This document shows positions 1 through 8,646 of a stretch of 52,199 nucleotides of DNA, in pieces (position 1 is the stretch's first letter; every line of letters begins with the position of its first letter). The notes beneath the pieces were generated by a model. It searched no databases and was not told where the DNA came from. It saw only the letters and a program-made list of their open reading frames with translations. The DNA comes from Treponema sp. (GTDB lineage: Bacteria > Spirochaetota > Spirochaetia > Treponematales > Breznakiellaceae): NCBI GenBank assembly GCA_009788065.1, contig WQSF01000007.1, positions 7,950 to 60,148 of the forward strand. The letters run 5' to 3'. A program made the position numbers and the translations under genes.

Positions 1-1524
1 CCTTTCACAAAATATACAGAACAGGATTTTATCGATGTTAAAAGTCTTGGCGCGGATGTAATCCGCCTGCCTGTAAGAATGCACAGTATGACAGGCGGCG
101 CTCCTGACTATAAATTTGATCCGCTCCTGTTGGAATTTCTTGACACTGCGGTAAATTGGGCGGAAAAACATGAATTGTATTTAATAATCGACAATCATTC
201 GTTTGATCCTGTTCTTGCGACAAGAGCCGATATCGATAGAATTCTTCTTCCTGTCTGGAGGCAGATCGCGCAGCGTTATAAAGAAAGAAGCGGTTACATA
301 ATTTATGAAATATTAAATGAGCCGCATGGAATTTCCGATTCGCTTTGGGGAGGAATCCAGGAGAAAGCCATCGCGGAAATACGGAAGATAGATCAAAAAC
401 ACGCGATTATCGCAGGTGGTACAGATTATAATTCCATAAATAAAATGAATCAAATTCCTAATTATCAATATGAAAATATTATTTATACATTTCATTTTTA
501 TGATCCGTACCTTTTCACGCATCAGGGCGCGACATGGGGAGGTCCGCCTCTTTTAACAAATCTTGAGAATCTTCCGTTTCCGGGAGAATTAAAAAGAATG
601 CCCAAGATACCGGCGGATTTGAGAGGCACATGGGTGGAAAATTCGCTTCAGAATACTTATCTGTACGACGCATCTTATAATGCGCTTGGAAGAACGCTGG
701 ACAAGGCTGTGGCGTTTTCTTTGGAAAGGGACGCGCCTGTTTTTTGCGGAGAGTTCGGCGTTTTAATGAAGAACAGCAAAAATGAAGACCGCGCGCGCTG
801 GTATGAATATGTTACGAAAGCTCTGGACGAAAGAAATATATCAAGAACAAGCTGGGATTACTACGGAGGTTTCGGCGTATTTAATTCAGATAACGGTGAT
901 TTTAGATATGATTTAAATGTTGAGATTACGCGCGCGATGGGTTTTAATCCTGCGCGCCAGATAAAACGCGTTTCGCAAACTTTGGAAGAAGGTTTTGTAA
1001 TATTCGACGATTTTCCCGGTAAAGCGGCGCGAAGCGCGGGCTACTGGGGAGATGATTCGGTTTTTTCAATGTATGACGCCGCTTCCGTGCAGGGAAAATA
1101 TGCGATACGTTGGGGAAATATGTCGCAGTACAACACATTCCACTTCGATTTAGACAGTTCTTTTTGGGACTTCAGTTCTCTTGTAAAAAACCGTTTCTTT
1201 CTTGAGTTTAAAGCAAGAACAGAAAGAGATGTTAAATTCGACGTACGTTTTTTAAATGAAGAGTCTTCTTCCTCAATTCCGTGGCGCGCAAGATTTACAG
1301 TAGACAGCGCATCCCTTGCGCCTGACGGGAAATGGCATGTTGTAAGGATACCTCTTGAAGAAATGAAAGTTCAGGGCGCATGGGTTAACGCGACTCAAAC
1401 ATGGCATTCGCCTGAAACTGAAAGTTTTAATTGGGAGAATACTGCGCGCCTTGAGTTTACTAGCGAACACTCAGACTTAAAAGGAATTTACATCTGGATA
1501 GACGATATAAAGATAACAAAATAA
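1..1524 (+). CDS. GH5-family endoglucanase-like glycoside hydrolase, 5' truncated by window edge
   Basis: The reading frame is open from base 1, so the true start lies outside the window; the ATG at 79 is internal, because the codons before it already encode a GH5-like strand (LGADVIRLPVRMH). The TIM-barrel motifs follow in order: the IIDNHS segment, the acid/base glutamate in NEPHG (codon 319-321), the FHFYDPY segment and the nucleophile glutamate in FCGEFG (codon 751-753). After about base 990 there is a separate C-terminal domain of about 170 residues, rich in beta-strand pattern, ending in a WIDDIKI segment; it resembles a galactose-binding-fold carbohydrate-binding module. It probably cuts beta-1,4-glucan or a related hemicellulose outside the cytoplasm, but the signal peptide cannot be seen. 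Substrate is inferred only from family and from the xylanase neighbours. Confidence 0.88.
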   Translation, partial: PFTKYTEQDFIDVKSLGADVIRLPVRMHSMTGGAPDYKFDPLLLEFLDTAVNWAEKHELYLIIDNHSFDPVLATRADIDRILLPVWRQIAQRYKERSGYIIYEILNEPHGISDSLWGGIQEKAIAEIRKIDQKHAIIAGGTDYNSINKMNQIPNYQYENIIYTFHFYDPYLFTHQGATWGGPPLLTNLENLPFPGELKRMPKIPADLRGTWVENSLQNTYLYDASYNALGRTLDKAVAFSLERDAPVFCGEFGVLMKNSKNEDRARWYEYVTKALDERNISRTSWDYYGGFGVFNSDNGDFRYDLNVEITRAMGFNPARQIKRVSQTLEEGFVIFDDFPGKAARSAGYWGDDSVFSMYDAASVQGKYAIRWGNMSQYNTFHFDLDSSFWDFSSLVKNRFFLEFKARTERDVKFDVRFLNEESSSSIPWRARFTVDSASLAPDGKWHVVRIPLEEMKVQGAWVNATQTWHSPETESFNWENTARLEFTSEHSDLKGIYIWIDDIKITK

Positions 1525-1560
1525 TTGAAAATTTTTAAGAGTCTGTGCAGAAATTAAAAA

Positions 1561-2244
1561 CTAAGATCGAATGTTTCCTTCCGGGTTATTTATCCATTCA
1601 ATAGCCTGCTGTCTAAGTTCCTGCGCCGAGTTACAGTGAAGCTTCAGTTTTATATGTTCTTTATGCGTATCAATAGTTTTAGTGCTTAAATTTAATCTTG
1701 AAGCGATCTCTATCGTGCCGTATCCTTTTCCGATAAGCGAAAACACCTGCAGTTCGCGGTTGGAAAGCGTTTGTAAAGATACAGTCCAGTCTTTTGCGCC
1801 GCGGCTTGAACCTTCCGTCATCGCTTGAAAAATTCTTTCTCTTTCGTTTTCGCTGAGATATACCTTGCCGTCCATAACTGTATTTACAGCTTCCATTACA
1901 ACATCGATGGATTCAGTTTTTAAAATATATCCGCGCGCGCCTAAACGAAGAACGCGCTCCGAATAAAAACGTTCGTCCTGCGTAGATACAACTAAAATCA
2001 CAGCTTCCGGATTAATGGATTTAAATTTTGAAATTAAATCCATGCCGTTTTCGTTACCAAGTTTTATCTCCAGAATAATAAGCCTAGGCTTTTCTTTTTC
2101 CGCTATTCTCAACGCATCCTCGCAGTTAGAAGTTGATCCGATAACGTTTAATTTATTATTTGTTTCCAGCAGAGAAGTAAGGCCTTTTATAAATATTGGG
2201 TAATTATCTACAATCAGAACTTTTGTGTTTGCGATTCTTGCCAT
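1561..2244 (-). CDS. NarL/FixJ-type response regulator with non-canonical receiver
   Basis: It has 227 residues: a receiver domain at about 7-125 and a LuxR-type helix-turn-helix at about 155-215 (LSNRELQVFSLIGKGYG, then STKTIDTH). The receiver keeps one acidic-pocket Asp (D13, followed by N14 rather than a second Asp), the Ser of the beta4 end and the Lys of LKTES. The usual phospho-acceptor Asp is replaced by Glu: the beta3 motif reads IILEIKL with E59. Glu is a known phosphomimetic at this site, so the protein may be active without a kinase, and no histidine kinase gene is adjacent. It lies between glycoside hydrolase genes and is divergent from the GH10 gene at 2404, so control of the xylan genes is a reasonable guess. 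Confidence 0.9.
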   Translation of the reverse strand: MARIANTKVLIVDNYPIFIKGLTSLLETNNKLNVIGSTSNCEDALRIAEKEKPRLIILEIKLGNENGMDLISKFKSINPEAVILVVSTQDERFYSERVLRLGARGYILKTESIDVVMEAVNTVMDGKVYLSENERERIFQAMTEGSSRGAKDWTVSLQTLSNRELQVFSLIGKGYGTIEIASRLNLSTKTIDTHKEHIKLKLHCNSAQELRQQAIEWINNPEGNIRS

Positions 2245-2258
2245 GTAAAATTACTAAC

Positions 2259-2297
2259 ATATTTCCCTTATGCTGGCTATAGTATATTTTCCCTATG
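2259..2297. promoter_or_regulatory. Imperfect direct repeat in the divergent regulator/xylanase intergenic region (candidate operator)
   Basis: Two 14-base copies, ATATTTCCCTTATG at 2259-2272 and ATATTTTCCCTATG at 2284-2297, agree at 12 of 14 bases and start 25 bases apart. They sit just upstream of the response regulator and about 110 bases before the GH10 start. Tandem direct repeats of this size fit a dimeric DNA-binding regulator. The link to the neighbouring LuxR-type protein is inference. Confidence 0.4.
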
Positions 2298-2403
2298 GTT
2301 ATTCTTTAAAATATTACGGATATTAACTAATATATACAATACGAAAGACACGCAGGAAGTTTATTATTATCTTTAACGGTATAAATACCTTTATGGAGGA
2401 AAG

Positions 2404-3492
2404 ATGAAAAAGAATTTTTATAAGCCGTTTATTTTGGTTATAATTATCGCATCTGTACTTTTATTAAGTAATTGCGATGATAATACAGATGATCCTGACT
2501 ATATTTTAAATGTCGTTTCGTTAAAGGAGCATTTTAAAGATCATTTTCTGATTGGAAATATAATGAATCCCGGCTCCGTTGCAAGCGAAAAACTTAAACA
2601 TCATTACAATGTACTTACAGCGGAAAATGACATGAAACCGGACAAAATAAACCCAAACAGAGGCTCTTATAATTTTAGAACAGCGGACAACATGGTAAAA
2701 ACGGCGATTGATTCCGGTTTTCTTGTCGTAGGTCACACATTACTTTGGCACAGCCAGATTCCTTCATGGCACAGAAGCGTTAACAGTTCGAACGCAAAAG
2801 GTTATATGGAAACGTATATAAAAGATGTTGTAGGTCATTTTAAAGGAAAAATTTATTCATGGGATGTAATAAATGAGGCGTTTCCTGACGGAGGTTATAA
2901 CGGAGACTGGAAAACATCAATGCGTAACGAGAATCCGTGGTACAGCGCGCTTGGCTCCGATTTTGTTTATTACAGTTTTCTTGCCGCGCGGCAAGCCGAT
3001 TCAGGCGCGATATTGTATTACAATGATTATAATTTAAATATGTCCAGTAAGGCGAAAATGGTTCATGATATGGTTCGCGATGTCAATATAAGATATAAAA
3101 ATGCATACCCGGGTGCAGATCGTCTTCTTATCGAAGGCATAGGAATGCAGGGGCATCACAACACAGGCGTAACTGCTGCAAGTATTAAAGCCAGTATTGA
3201 TTTGTTCAGGCAGTTAGGCGTAAGAATTTCGATCAGCGAACTTGACGTGCTTTCTCAGACATGGAGCGAATACAGCGCACAGAACGCTCTGACAGAAACG
3301 GGAAAAACGAAAGCGGCGCAGCTTTACGGCGATTATTTTAAAGTTTTTATCGCTAATTCAGACATCATCGAGAGGGTAACATTCTGGGGAGTAAACGACT
3401 CGGAAAGCTGGCGTTCAAGAGCCGCGCCGCTTATTTTCTCGGGTGATATGGCAAAAAGTTCGTATCACAAAATTATAGATTCTCTTAAATAG
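2404..3492 (+). CDS. GH10 endo-1,4-beta-xylanase, lipoprotein
   Basis: The protein has 362 residues. It starts with a lipoprotein signal peptide whose lipobox ends LLLSNC, making C24 the likely acylated residue, followed by an Asp-rich spacer. The GH10 barrel fills the rest: TAENDMKPD at 73-80, HTLLWHSQ at 111-118, acid/base E158 in WDVINEA and nucleophile E279 in ISISELDV. It would cut internal xylan bonds while tethered to a membrane. The start is set by a strong GGAGG sequence seven bases before the ATG, with a TATAAA-like -10 near 2380. Its stop codon touches the stop of the convergent GH30 gene, with no space between. A second GH10 at 5034-6167 has the same architecture. Confidence 0.95.
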   Translation: MKKNFYKPFILVIIIASVLLLSNCDDNTDDPDYILNVVSLKEHFKDHFLIGNIMNPGSVASEKLKHHYNVLTAENDMKPDKINPNRGSYNFRTADNMVKTAIDSGFLVVGHTLLWHSQIPSWHRSVNSSNAKGYMETYIKDVVGHFKGKIYSWDVINEAFPDGGYNGDWKTSMRNENPWYSALGSDFVYYSFLAARQADSGAILYYNDYNLNMSSKAKMVHDMVRDVNIRYKNAYPGADRLLIEGIGMQGHHNTGVTAASIKASIDLFRQLGVRISISELDVLSQTWSEYSAQNALTETGKTKAAQLYGDYFKVFIANSDIIERVTFWGVNDSESWRSRAAPLIFSGDMAKSSYHKIIDSLK

Positions 3493-5037
3493 CTATTTTA
3501 CCTTTCCGTAATATGTTGTAATAGACATCGGAGCGAGTTTAACTGTAGTTGAGTTCCCCGAAACTCTCTGCCTTCCGGCAGATTTAAGTTTTTCATTCTC
3601 AGATGTTCTCCATATTTCAAGCTGGGAGAATTCCGAGCCGTTAAGATCAAGATTGATTGAAGCTGGTGTAATAGTTTCGTTAATTATAACGATTGCGATT
3701 TCTTTTGAATCCGCGCTTCTATACGCGCTTAAATACATACCGGCAAGCGGAGTAAATTCGCAGTTGATCCTGCTCCAGCCGGGACGGATAAAACGCGAAT
3801 ATTGCCCCATCGCGTAAAGCCTTAGAGCCGGTTTTATTTCATCGTCTTCGACTAATATTAAAGCGCCGGGATATTCGGGCGATATTGTGTTTGTCCAGAG
3901 CCACCAGTAAAGGAACGCGTTTGTCTGCGTAAGCGTCAAATCCCAGTGGATCATTCTTGCGTATAGAAGCGCGTTCGCTATACCGACGCCCTTTGGTATG
4001 CCGCTTCCCGATCCTGAAACTTCTGTCTGCCAGAAACGTTTACCTGTCGCGATAATTTCCGGAAATTCTCTCGCGCCGGCTCTTGATGAATTATCGTTTT
4101 GCGCGTTGTACTGATGAAGGGCGATATGCGTGATTAATTTTTCCGATTCAGGATCATCGATCGAAGGTTTTATCATCTCGTTAAAATTGATGTTGAAATT
4201 TTCAAATTCGGGCATCATTATGCTGATACCGCCTTCGCCGAATTTAACGCCTTTCATCAGGAATCTTTGTCCTAATGTTTTTATAAAATCCCGAAGATCC
4301 GTTCCGTTCCAGTAACAGCATTCCCAGTCCGCTTTCCAGTTAGGTTCATTTTGAACGGAGAGGATCGATAAAGGAGCGCCCATATTTTTTTCAAAACCCG
4401 ACACATAATCCGCAAGAAGATCGGCGTAATCATTGTAGTGCGCTCTTTTTAATCTTCCCCACAATTCAGGGCGCGACCAATTCATTGAATAATTAATCCG
4501 GCTGCTGACACCTGTTATGTCTTCTTTCCATTGCGTTACGCGGTTATTAGGCGGCGACCATGGCGCGCTCATTATGACAAGCTTCTCGGGGCCGTCATCG
4601 CCTAATTCTTTTATTCGGCTGATAAGTTTTCTTGTGCTGTCCAAATCCCATGAATTCCAGTCGAGATTATAGGTTTTTGTTCCGTTCGCATTAGCAGTGT
4701 ACGAATATGTATAATCGGCGTTTCTTGTTAAAAATCCGTCAAAGTGGTTATGCGCGTCGCCGGGAACGCTCTCGCGGAACGGTACGCGGTTTCGCAAGAC
4801 AGAAAATCCCATTCCTTCAGTTCTTGAATAAAGCAGCTTAACAAGGTCAGACGCGGTTTCGGGATGCGAAGGAAGCCTTGTCCACGCGTTAGATCCGCCG
4901 AACCCGTCTATCTCCTGTCTTAAATCGTTATATAAGATTTTTATAACTCTGTCCACTGAACCGCCTGACGGACTTGAACCGCATGAAATAAATAATAATA
5001 GTAAAACAGCTAAAAATGTAAAGTATTTTATTCTCAT
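3493..5037 (-). CDS. GH30-family glycoside hydrolase (probable xylanase/glucuronoxylanase), lipoprotein
   Basis: The protein has 514 residues, with a lipoprotein signal ending LLLFISC (C19) and then a Ser/Gly-rich spacer. GH30 motifs are clear: DGFGGSNAW near 44-52, MSAPWSPP near 156-163, acid/base E231 in SVQNEPNW and nucleophile E339 in FWQTEVSGSG. The last 80 or so residues form the beta-sandwich side domain usual in this family. GH30 enzymes near GH10 genes often cut glucuronoxylan, and the uxuA gene downstream supports a uronate-bearing substrate, but the residues that define subfamily 8 were not resolved by eye. Its ATG overlaps the stop of the upstream GH10 gene by four bases (ATGA), so the two are co-transcribed and probably translationally coupled. 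Confidence 0.92.
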   Translation of the reverse strand: MRIKYFTFLAVLLLLFISCGSSPSGGSVDRVIKILYNDLRQEIDGFGGSNAWTRLPSHPETASDLVKLLYSRTEGMGFSVLRNRVPFRESVPGDAHNHFDGFLTRNADYTYSYTANANGTKTYNLDWNSWDLDSTRKLISRIKELGDDGPEKLVIMSAPWSPPNNRVTQWKEDITGVSSRINYSMNWSRPELWGRLKRAHYNDYADLLADYVSGFEKNMGAPLSILSVQNEPNWKADWECCYWNGTDLRDFIKTLGQRFLMKGVKFGEGGISIMMPEFENFNINFNEMIKPSIDDPESEKLITHIALHQYNAQNDNSSRAGAREFPEIIATGKRFWQTEVSGSGSGIPKGVGIANALLYARMIHWDLTLTQTNAFLYWWLWTNTISPEYPGALILVEDDEIKPALRLYAMGQYSRFIRPGWSRINCEFTPLAGMYLSAYRSADSKEIAIVIINETITPASINLDLNGSEFSQLEIWRTSENEKLKSAGRQRVSGNSTTVKLAPMSITTYYGKVK

Positions 5038-6167
5038 TTTATACCTAATGTTTTATCGGGGTCTGCAACAGCCCAAAATGCCTGTTTCGGATTTAAGAAA
5101 CCGTCCCAAAGGCACGGATTTCCAAGTGATTTCCAACTGAGTTCGTCGTCCATGCCCCACATGGATACGCGGGTTATGTGTTCGCCGTATTCTTTAAAGA
5201 CTTTAAAAAGTTCCGCGTATTTAATCGCCTGTGTTCTTTGATCTACGTCCAGAACCTGAGAATCTCTTCCGGTTCCGAAATTGCCGCTTCCCACGCTTCT
5301 GATTGTAACGTCAAGTTCGCTGATATCAATTCTTATGCCTATCGCTATAAATTTTTCTATGGAAGCGCGTACATTAGGAGCGCTTGTATTTGATCCGTAA
5401 TGCGCCTGCATTCCGACTCCGTCTATTAAATTGCGCGTATTTCCTTCGGCTTTATATCTGTCATTGATGTCCTTTATCATATTTGCCGTAATTGTCGCTT
5501 TTCTTGAGCTGTCAAGATTATAGTCATTGTAATAAAGAAAAATATCGGGGTCAGCCGCGCGGGCTGTTCTGAACGCAAATTCAACATAGCTCATATCGTT
5601 TGTATTCGCTCTGTTCCAGCCGCTCTCGGGGCGCAGATAGGCTCTCCAGTCCTGGGATTGTTCGCCAGGGTTAACGCGCTCTACAATCGCTTCGTTGACA
5701 ACATCCCATGCGTAAACCCTTCCTTTGAAATGATTAAGAACAGTGTTGATATGATTAGCCATATTGTTTCTGATTTCCTGAGGAGTTCCTTCAGTCATCC
5801 ATTTGTGGGTTTGATTATGCCAGACAAGGGTATGTCCGAAAACTTTTATATTATGAGCAAGTATTTCATCTACAAGCTCGTCCGCCGGTCCGAAATTGTA
5901 CTGTCCGCCTTTTTCTCTGGGAGCAAGATGATCAGGTTTCATCTGGTTTTCCGCGGTTACAACATTGAAGTGTGTTTTAAGAAGACCGAAATAATGGTTA
6001 TCCAAATATCTGCGGGTTATAATGTTTCCGATAAGGAAATAATTTTCGTAAACGGTTTTTAAAGCCGGTAATTTATTCTGCGTTTTTCCAGCGCCTGTCG
6101 AAGCGCAGTTCGAGAAATTGATTGAAAACAGTATGAAAAATAAAATTGATATTGCTTTTAACTTCAT
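5034..6167 (-). CDS. GH10 endo-1,4-beta-xylanase, lipoprotein (second copy)
   Basis: The protein has 377 residues with a lipoprotein signal ending INFSNC (C21). GH10 motifs are present in order: TAENQMKPD at 71-79, HTLVWHNQ at 112-119, acid/base E159 in WDVVNEA and nucleophile E284 in IDISELDV. It resembles the GH10 at 2404-3492 in length, lipobox and the FLIGNI segment after the signal, but differs in loops, including a longer insert after the acid/base strand. It is the first gene of a two-gene operon with GH30 and has an AGAGG ribosome binding site. The promoter on this strand reads TTGATT, 17 bases, TATCAT at 6225-6197. Confidence 0.95.
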   Translation of the reverse strand: MKLKAISILFFILFSINFSNCASTGAGKTQNKLPALKTVYENYFLIGNIITRRYLDNHYFGLLKTHFNVVTAENQMKPDHLAPREKGGQYNFGPADELVDEILAHNIKVFGHTLVWHNQTHKWMTEGTPQEIRNNMANHINTVLNHFKGRVYAWDVVNEAIVERVNPGEQSQDWRAYLRPESGWNRANTNDMSYVEFAFRTARAADPDIFLYYNDYNLDSSRKATITANMIKDINDRYKAEGNTRNLIDGVGMQAHYGSNTSAPNVRASIEKFIAIGIRIDISELDVTIRSVGSGNFGTGRDSQVLDVDQRTQAIKYAELFKVFKEYGEHITRVSMWGMDDELSWKSLGNPCLWDGFLNPKQAFWAVADPDKTLGIK

Positions 6168-6196
6168 TACGGTACCTCTTAATTAATTGATTAATC

Positions 6197-6225
6197 ATGA
6201 TACAATGAAATCGTTTATAAATCAA
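6197..6225 (-). promoter_or_regulatory. Sigma70-type promoter of the GH10-GH30 operon
   Basis: On the minus strand TTGATT (6225-6220) and TATCAT (6202-6197) are separated by exactly 17 bases and lie about 30 bases before the ATG of the GH10 gene, which leaves room for its AGAGG ribosome binding site. Confidence 0.55.
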
Positions 6226-6289
6226 TATTGACAGTATTTTATCTGTACAATGAATATATCAGGCTATCTGTAGAATAAATTAAAATTTA

Positions 6290-6298
6290 TGATATAAT
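6290..6298 (+). promoter_or_regulatory. Extended -10 promoter of the GH2-uxuA unit
   Basis: TGATATAAT is a perfect extended -10 element. It ends six bases before the GH2 ATG, so transcription should start at or next to the start codon. No Shine-Dalgarno sequence is present, and the -35 match is poor, as is common with extended -10 promoters. Confidence 0.6.
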
Positions 6299-6304
6299 AA
6301 TTAA

Positions 6305-8641
6305 ATGACGCTTCTAAATAAAGGCTGGAAATTCTGTTCTGGTAAAATTAAAAATGCTCAAAACGCCGATTTTGACGACAGTGCGTGGAAAAACATAGAT
6401 CTACCGCATGACTGGGTAATTTCTCAGCCGTTTGACAGAGGAAAACCGGAAGGCTGGACGCATCAGAATATGCAGGGTTTTTTTTCATGGGAAGGTGTTT
6501 GCTGGTATCGTAAGGTTTTTACGCTTTCAAAGATCGAAGCGAAAGAAATTTATATTTATTTCGCAGGCGCGTACCGCAACAGTGTTGTTTATATAAACGG
6601 CAGGGAAGCGGGAGGGCGCGCGAACGGTTATTCCAGCTTCGAAATCGACATAACCGAATTTGCGCAGGAAGGAAATAATGTTATCGCCGTTTACCTTGAT
6701 AACGGCTGCGAGCCTCCCGACCGCTGGTATTCGGGAAGCGGCATTTACCGCGACGTATGGCTAAAGATTCTTCCCTCAACGCACATAAAAACATGGGGCG
6801 TGCAGATAAAAACAGAATTGTCAAAAAATAATAAACAGGCGGATATCAGCGTATTAACAACAATCGTAAATAAAAAACAAAAAACCGAAAAAAACGATCA
6901 CAAAGTAAAAGGTATTGTATGGGTAAAACTGCTAGGACCTAACGGAAAATATGTAGCCGAAATTACAGGTCCATTTGAATGTCCGGGAGGAGAAGAGACA
7001 GTCGCGCGCCTGCAGGCTAAAATTTTAAATCCGGTCTTATGGTCTGCGGAAAATCCTTCCCTTTACCGGGCTTTTATCAACCTGGAAATAAACGGAAAGA
7101 CGGACGAGCCTTTGGAGTTTAACATAGGAATTCGCTCGATAGAGATTGAATATAAAAAAGGAATGAAAGTTAACGGAGAAAAGGTAAAATTAAAAGGCGT
7201 TTGCCTTCACCATGACGCCGGGATTACAGGCAGCGCGTATTATGAATCTGTATGGCGGCGCAGATTAAATATTTTAAAATCTATAGGATGTAACGCGATA
7301 AGAACAAGCCACAATCCGCCTGCTGAAGAATTTTTAAATCTTTGCGATGAAACGGGGTTCTATGTAATTGACGAATGTTTTGACAAATGGGTAAGCGGAT
7401 ATTATTCATCACATTACGAAAAAGATTCAAAGCGCGACCTTACCGATTTTATATTACGCGACAGAAATCACCCGTCTGTTTTTATGTGGAGTATCGGAAA
7501 CGAAGTTGAAAATCAAGGGACTGACGGCATGATCGCAATTCAGAAAAGACTTGTCGATATTGTAAAAGAACTTGATTCCCGTCCTGTAACGTGCGCTCTT
7601 GCGCCTCACGCGAATCCAAGAACCCTTGTCGGATCTCCGCCCGAAGAACTTGTAAAACTTACAAAAAAACTTGCAAAGGACGTTGACGTATTGGGACTTA
7701 ATTACCACGAGCCTCTTTATCAGCATTATACTAAAGGAATTGACAAGCCGATTATCGGAACCGAATGTTATGAATATTATTCAAGCGTCGGAACAAATTT
7801 TGAAGATGTGTGCGATAAAAATCCGTGGCAGTTTGTACTTGAAAACGACAATGTAATAGGGCAGTTTATCTGGGCAGGAATAGATTACCTTGGCGAAGCT
7901 CCGTGGCCTTGCAAGGGCTGGACAGGCTCTATTCTGGATATATGCGGTTTTATGAAACCTAACGCGTATTTTAGAAAAAGTATTTGGTCGAATGAACCGT
8001 TTGTATACCTGGCTTTTTATGATCAGTACATGAAAAGAGATTACGCGCGCGGACGCTGGTCTTTTCCGCAGATGTCATCAAACCTTAACCAGGAATATTT
8101 TGAGCGAAGAACGGTTACAGCATGCGTATTTACAAATTGCGAGGAAGCTGAACTGTGGATAAACGGGAAAAAGAGGGGGTTAAGGAGAAGAGAAGATTTT
8201 AAAAACGGAATAATTGAATGGACAATTGAATATACGACAGATGACATCGAAGTAAAAGGAATTACAGATGGCAGGCAAGAGTGCTCATATGCGCTGAAGA
8301 AAGCCGGCGAATCAAAAAAAATTAAATTGATTGCCGATAAATCCGAAATTGACGCGGGAGACATCGCTCATATTGAGGTTAATATTACGGACAAGAACGG
8401 AATTTTATGCGCTTATAATAATGAATCGCTTGTAGAATTTTCATTAACGGGAGACGCAGTGTTTTTGGGAGCCTGTTCAGGAGATTTAACCCAGAACATG
8501 GGATTTACCCTGCCAAAGGCAGTTATATCAGGCGGAAAGGCGCTTGCAATGATTAGGATAGGCGATACTCCAGGAATTGTTGAATTATGCGCAATTTCAG
8601 AAAGACTTGATAAAGCTCAAATTAAATTTAAGGTTAAATAA
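6305..8641 (+). CDS. Glycoside hydrolase family 2 (beta-galactosidase/beta-glucuronidase-like), cytoplasmic
   Basis: The protein has 778 residues and no signal peptide, so it should act in the cytoplasm on imported oligosaccharides. The order is an N-terminal sugar-binding sandwich (LPHDWV near 31), an immunoglobulin-like domain, a TIM barrel and a C-terminal beta domain. In the barrel, SHNPP and the acid/base E400 in WSIGNEVE are followed by the nucleophile E487 in IIGTECYE. The barrel ends in the WAGIDYLGEAPWP segment seen in LacZ-like GH2 enzymes. The exact sugar removed cannot be told: galactoside, glucuronide and xyloside are all possible. uxuA starts five bases after its stop, which favours a uronate-related role. 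The start follows an extended -10 by six bases. Confidence 0.9.
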   Translation: MTLLNKGWKFCSGKIKNAQNADFDDSAWKNIDLPHDWVISQPFDRGKPEGWTHQNMQGFFSWEGVCWYRKVFTLSKIEAKEIYIYFAGAYRNSVVYINGREAGGRANGYSSFEIDITEFAQEGNNVIAVYLDNGCEPPDRWYSGSGIYRDVWLKILPSTHIKTWGVQIKTELSKNNKQADISVLTTIVNKKQKTEKNDHKVKGIVWVKLLGPNGKYVAEITGPFECPGGEETVARLQAKILNPVLWSAENPSLYRAFINLEINGKTDEPLEFNIGIRSIEIEYKKGMKVNGEKVKLKGVCLHHDAGITGSAYYESVWRRRLNILKSIGCNAIRTSHNPPAEEFLNLCDETGFYVIDECFDKWVSGYYSSHYEKDSKRDLTDFILRDRNHPSVFMWSIGNEVENQGTDGMIAIQKRLVDIVKELDSRPVTCALAPHANPRTLVGSPPEELVKLTKKLAKDVDVLGLNYHEPLYQHYTKGIDKPIIGTECYEYYSSVGTNFEDVCDKNPWQFVLENDNVIGQFIWAGIDYLGEAPWPCKGWTGSILDICGFMKPNAYFRKSIWSNEPFVYLAFYDQYMKRDYARGRWSFPQMSSNLNQEYFERRTVTACVFTNCEEAELWINGKKRGLRRREDFKNGIIEWTIEYTTDDIEVKGITDGRQECSYALKKAGESKKIKLIADKSEIDAGDIAHIEVNITDKNGILCAYNNESLVEFSLTGDAVFLGACSGDLTQNMGFTLPKAVISGGKALAMIRIGDTPGIVELCAISERLDKAQIKFKVK

Positions 8642-8646
8642 TTAAT

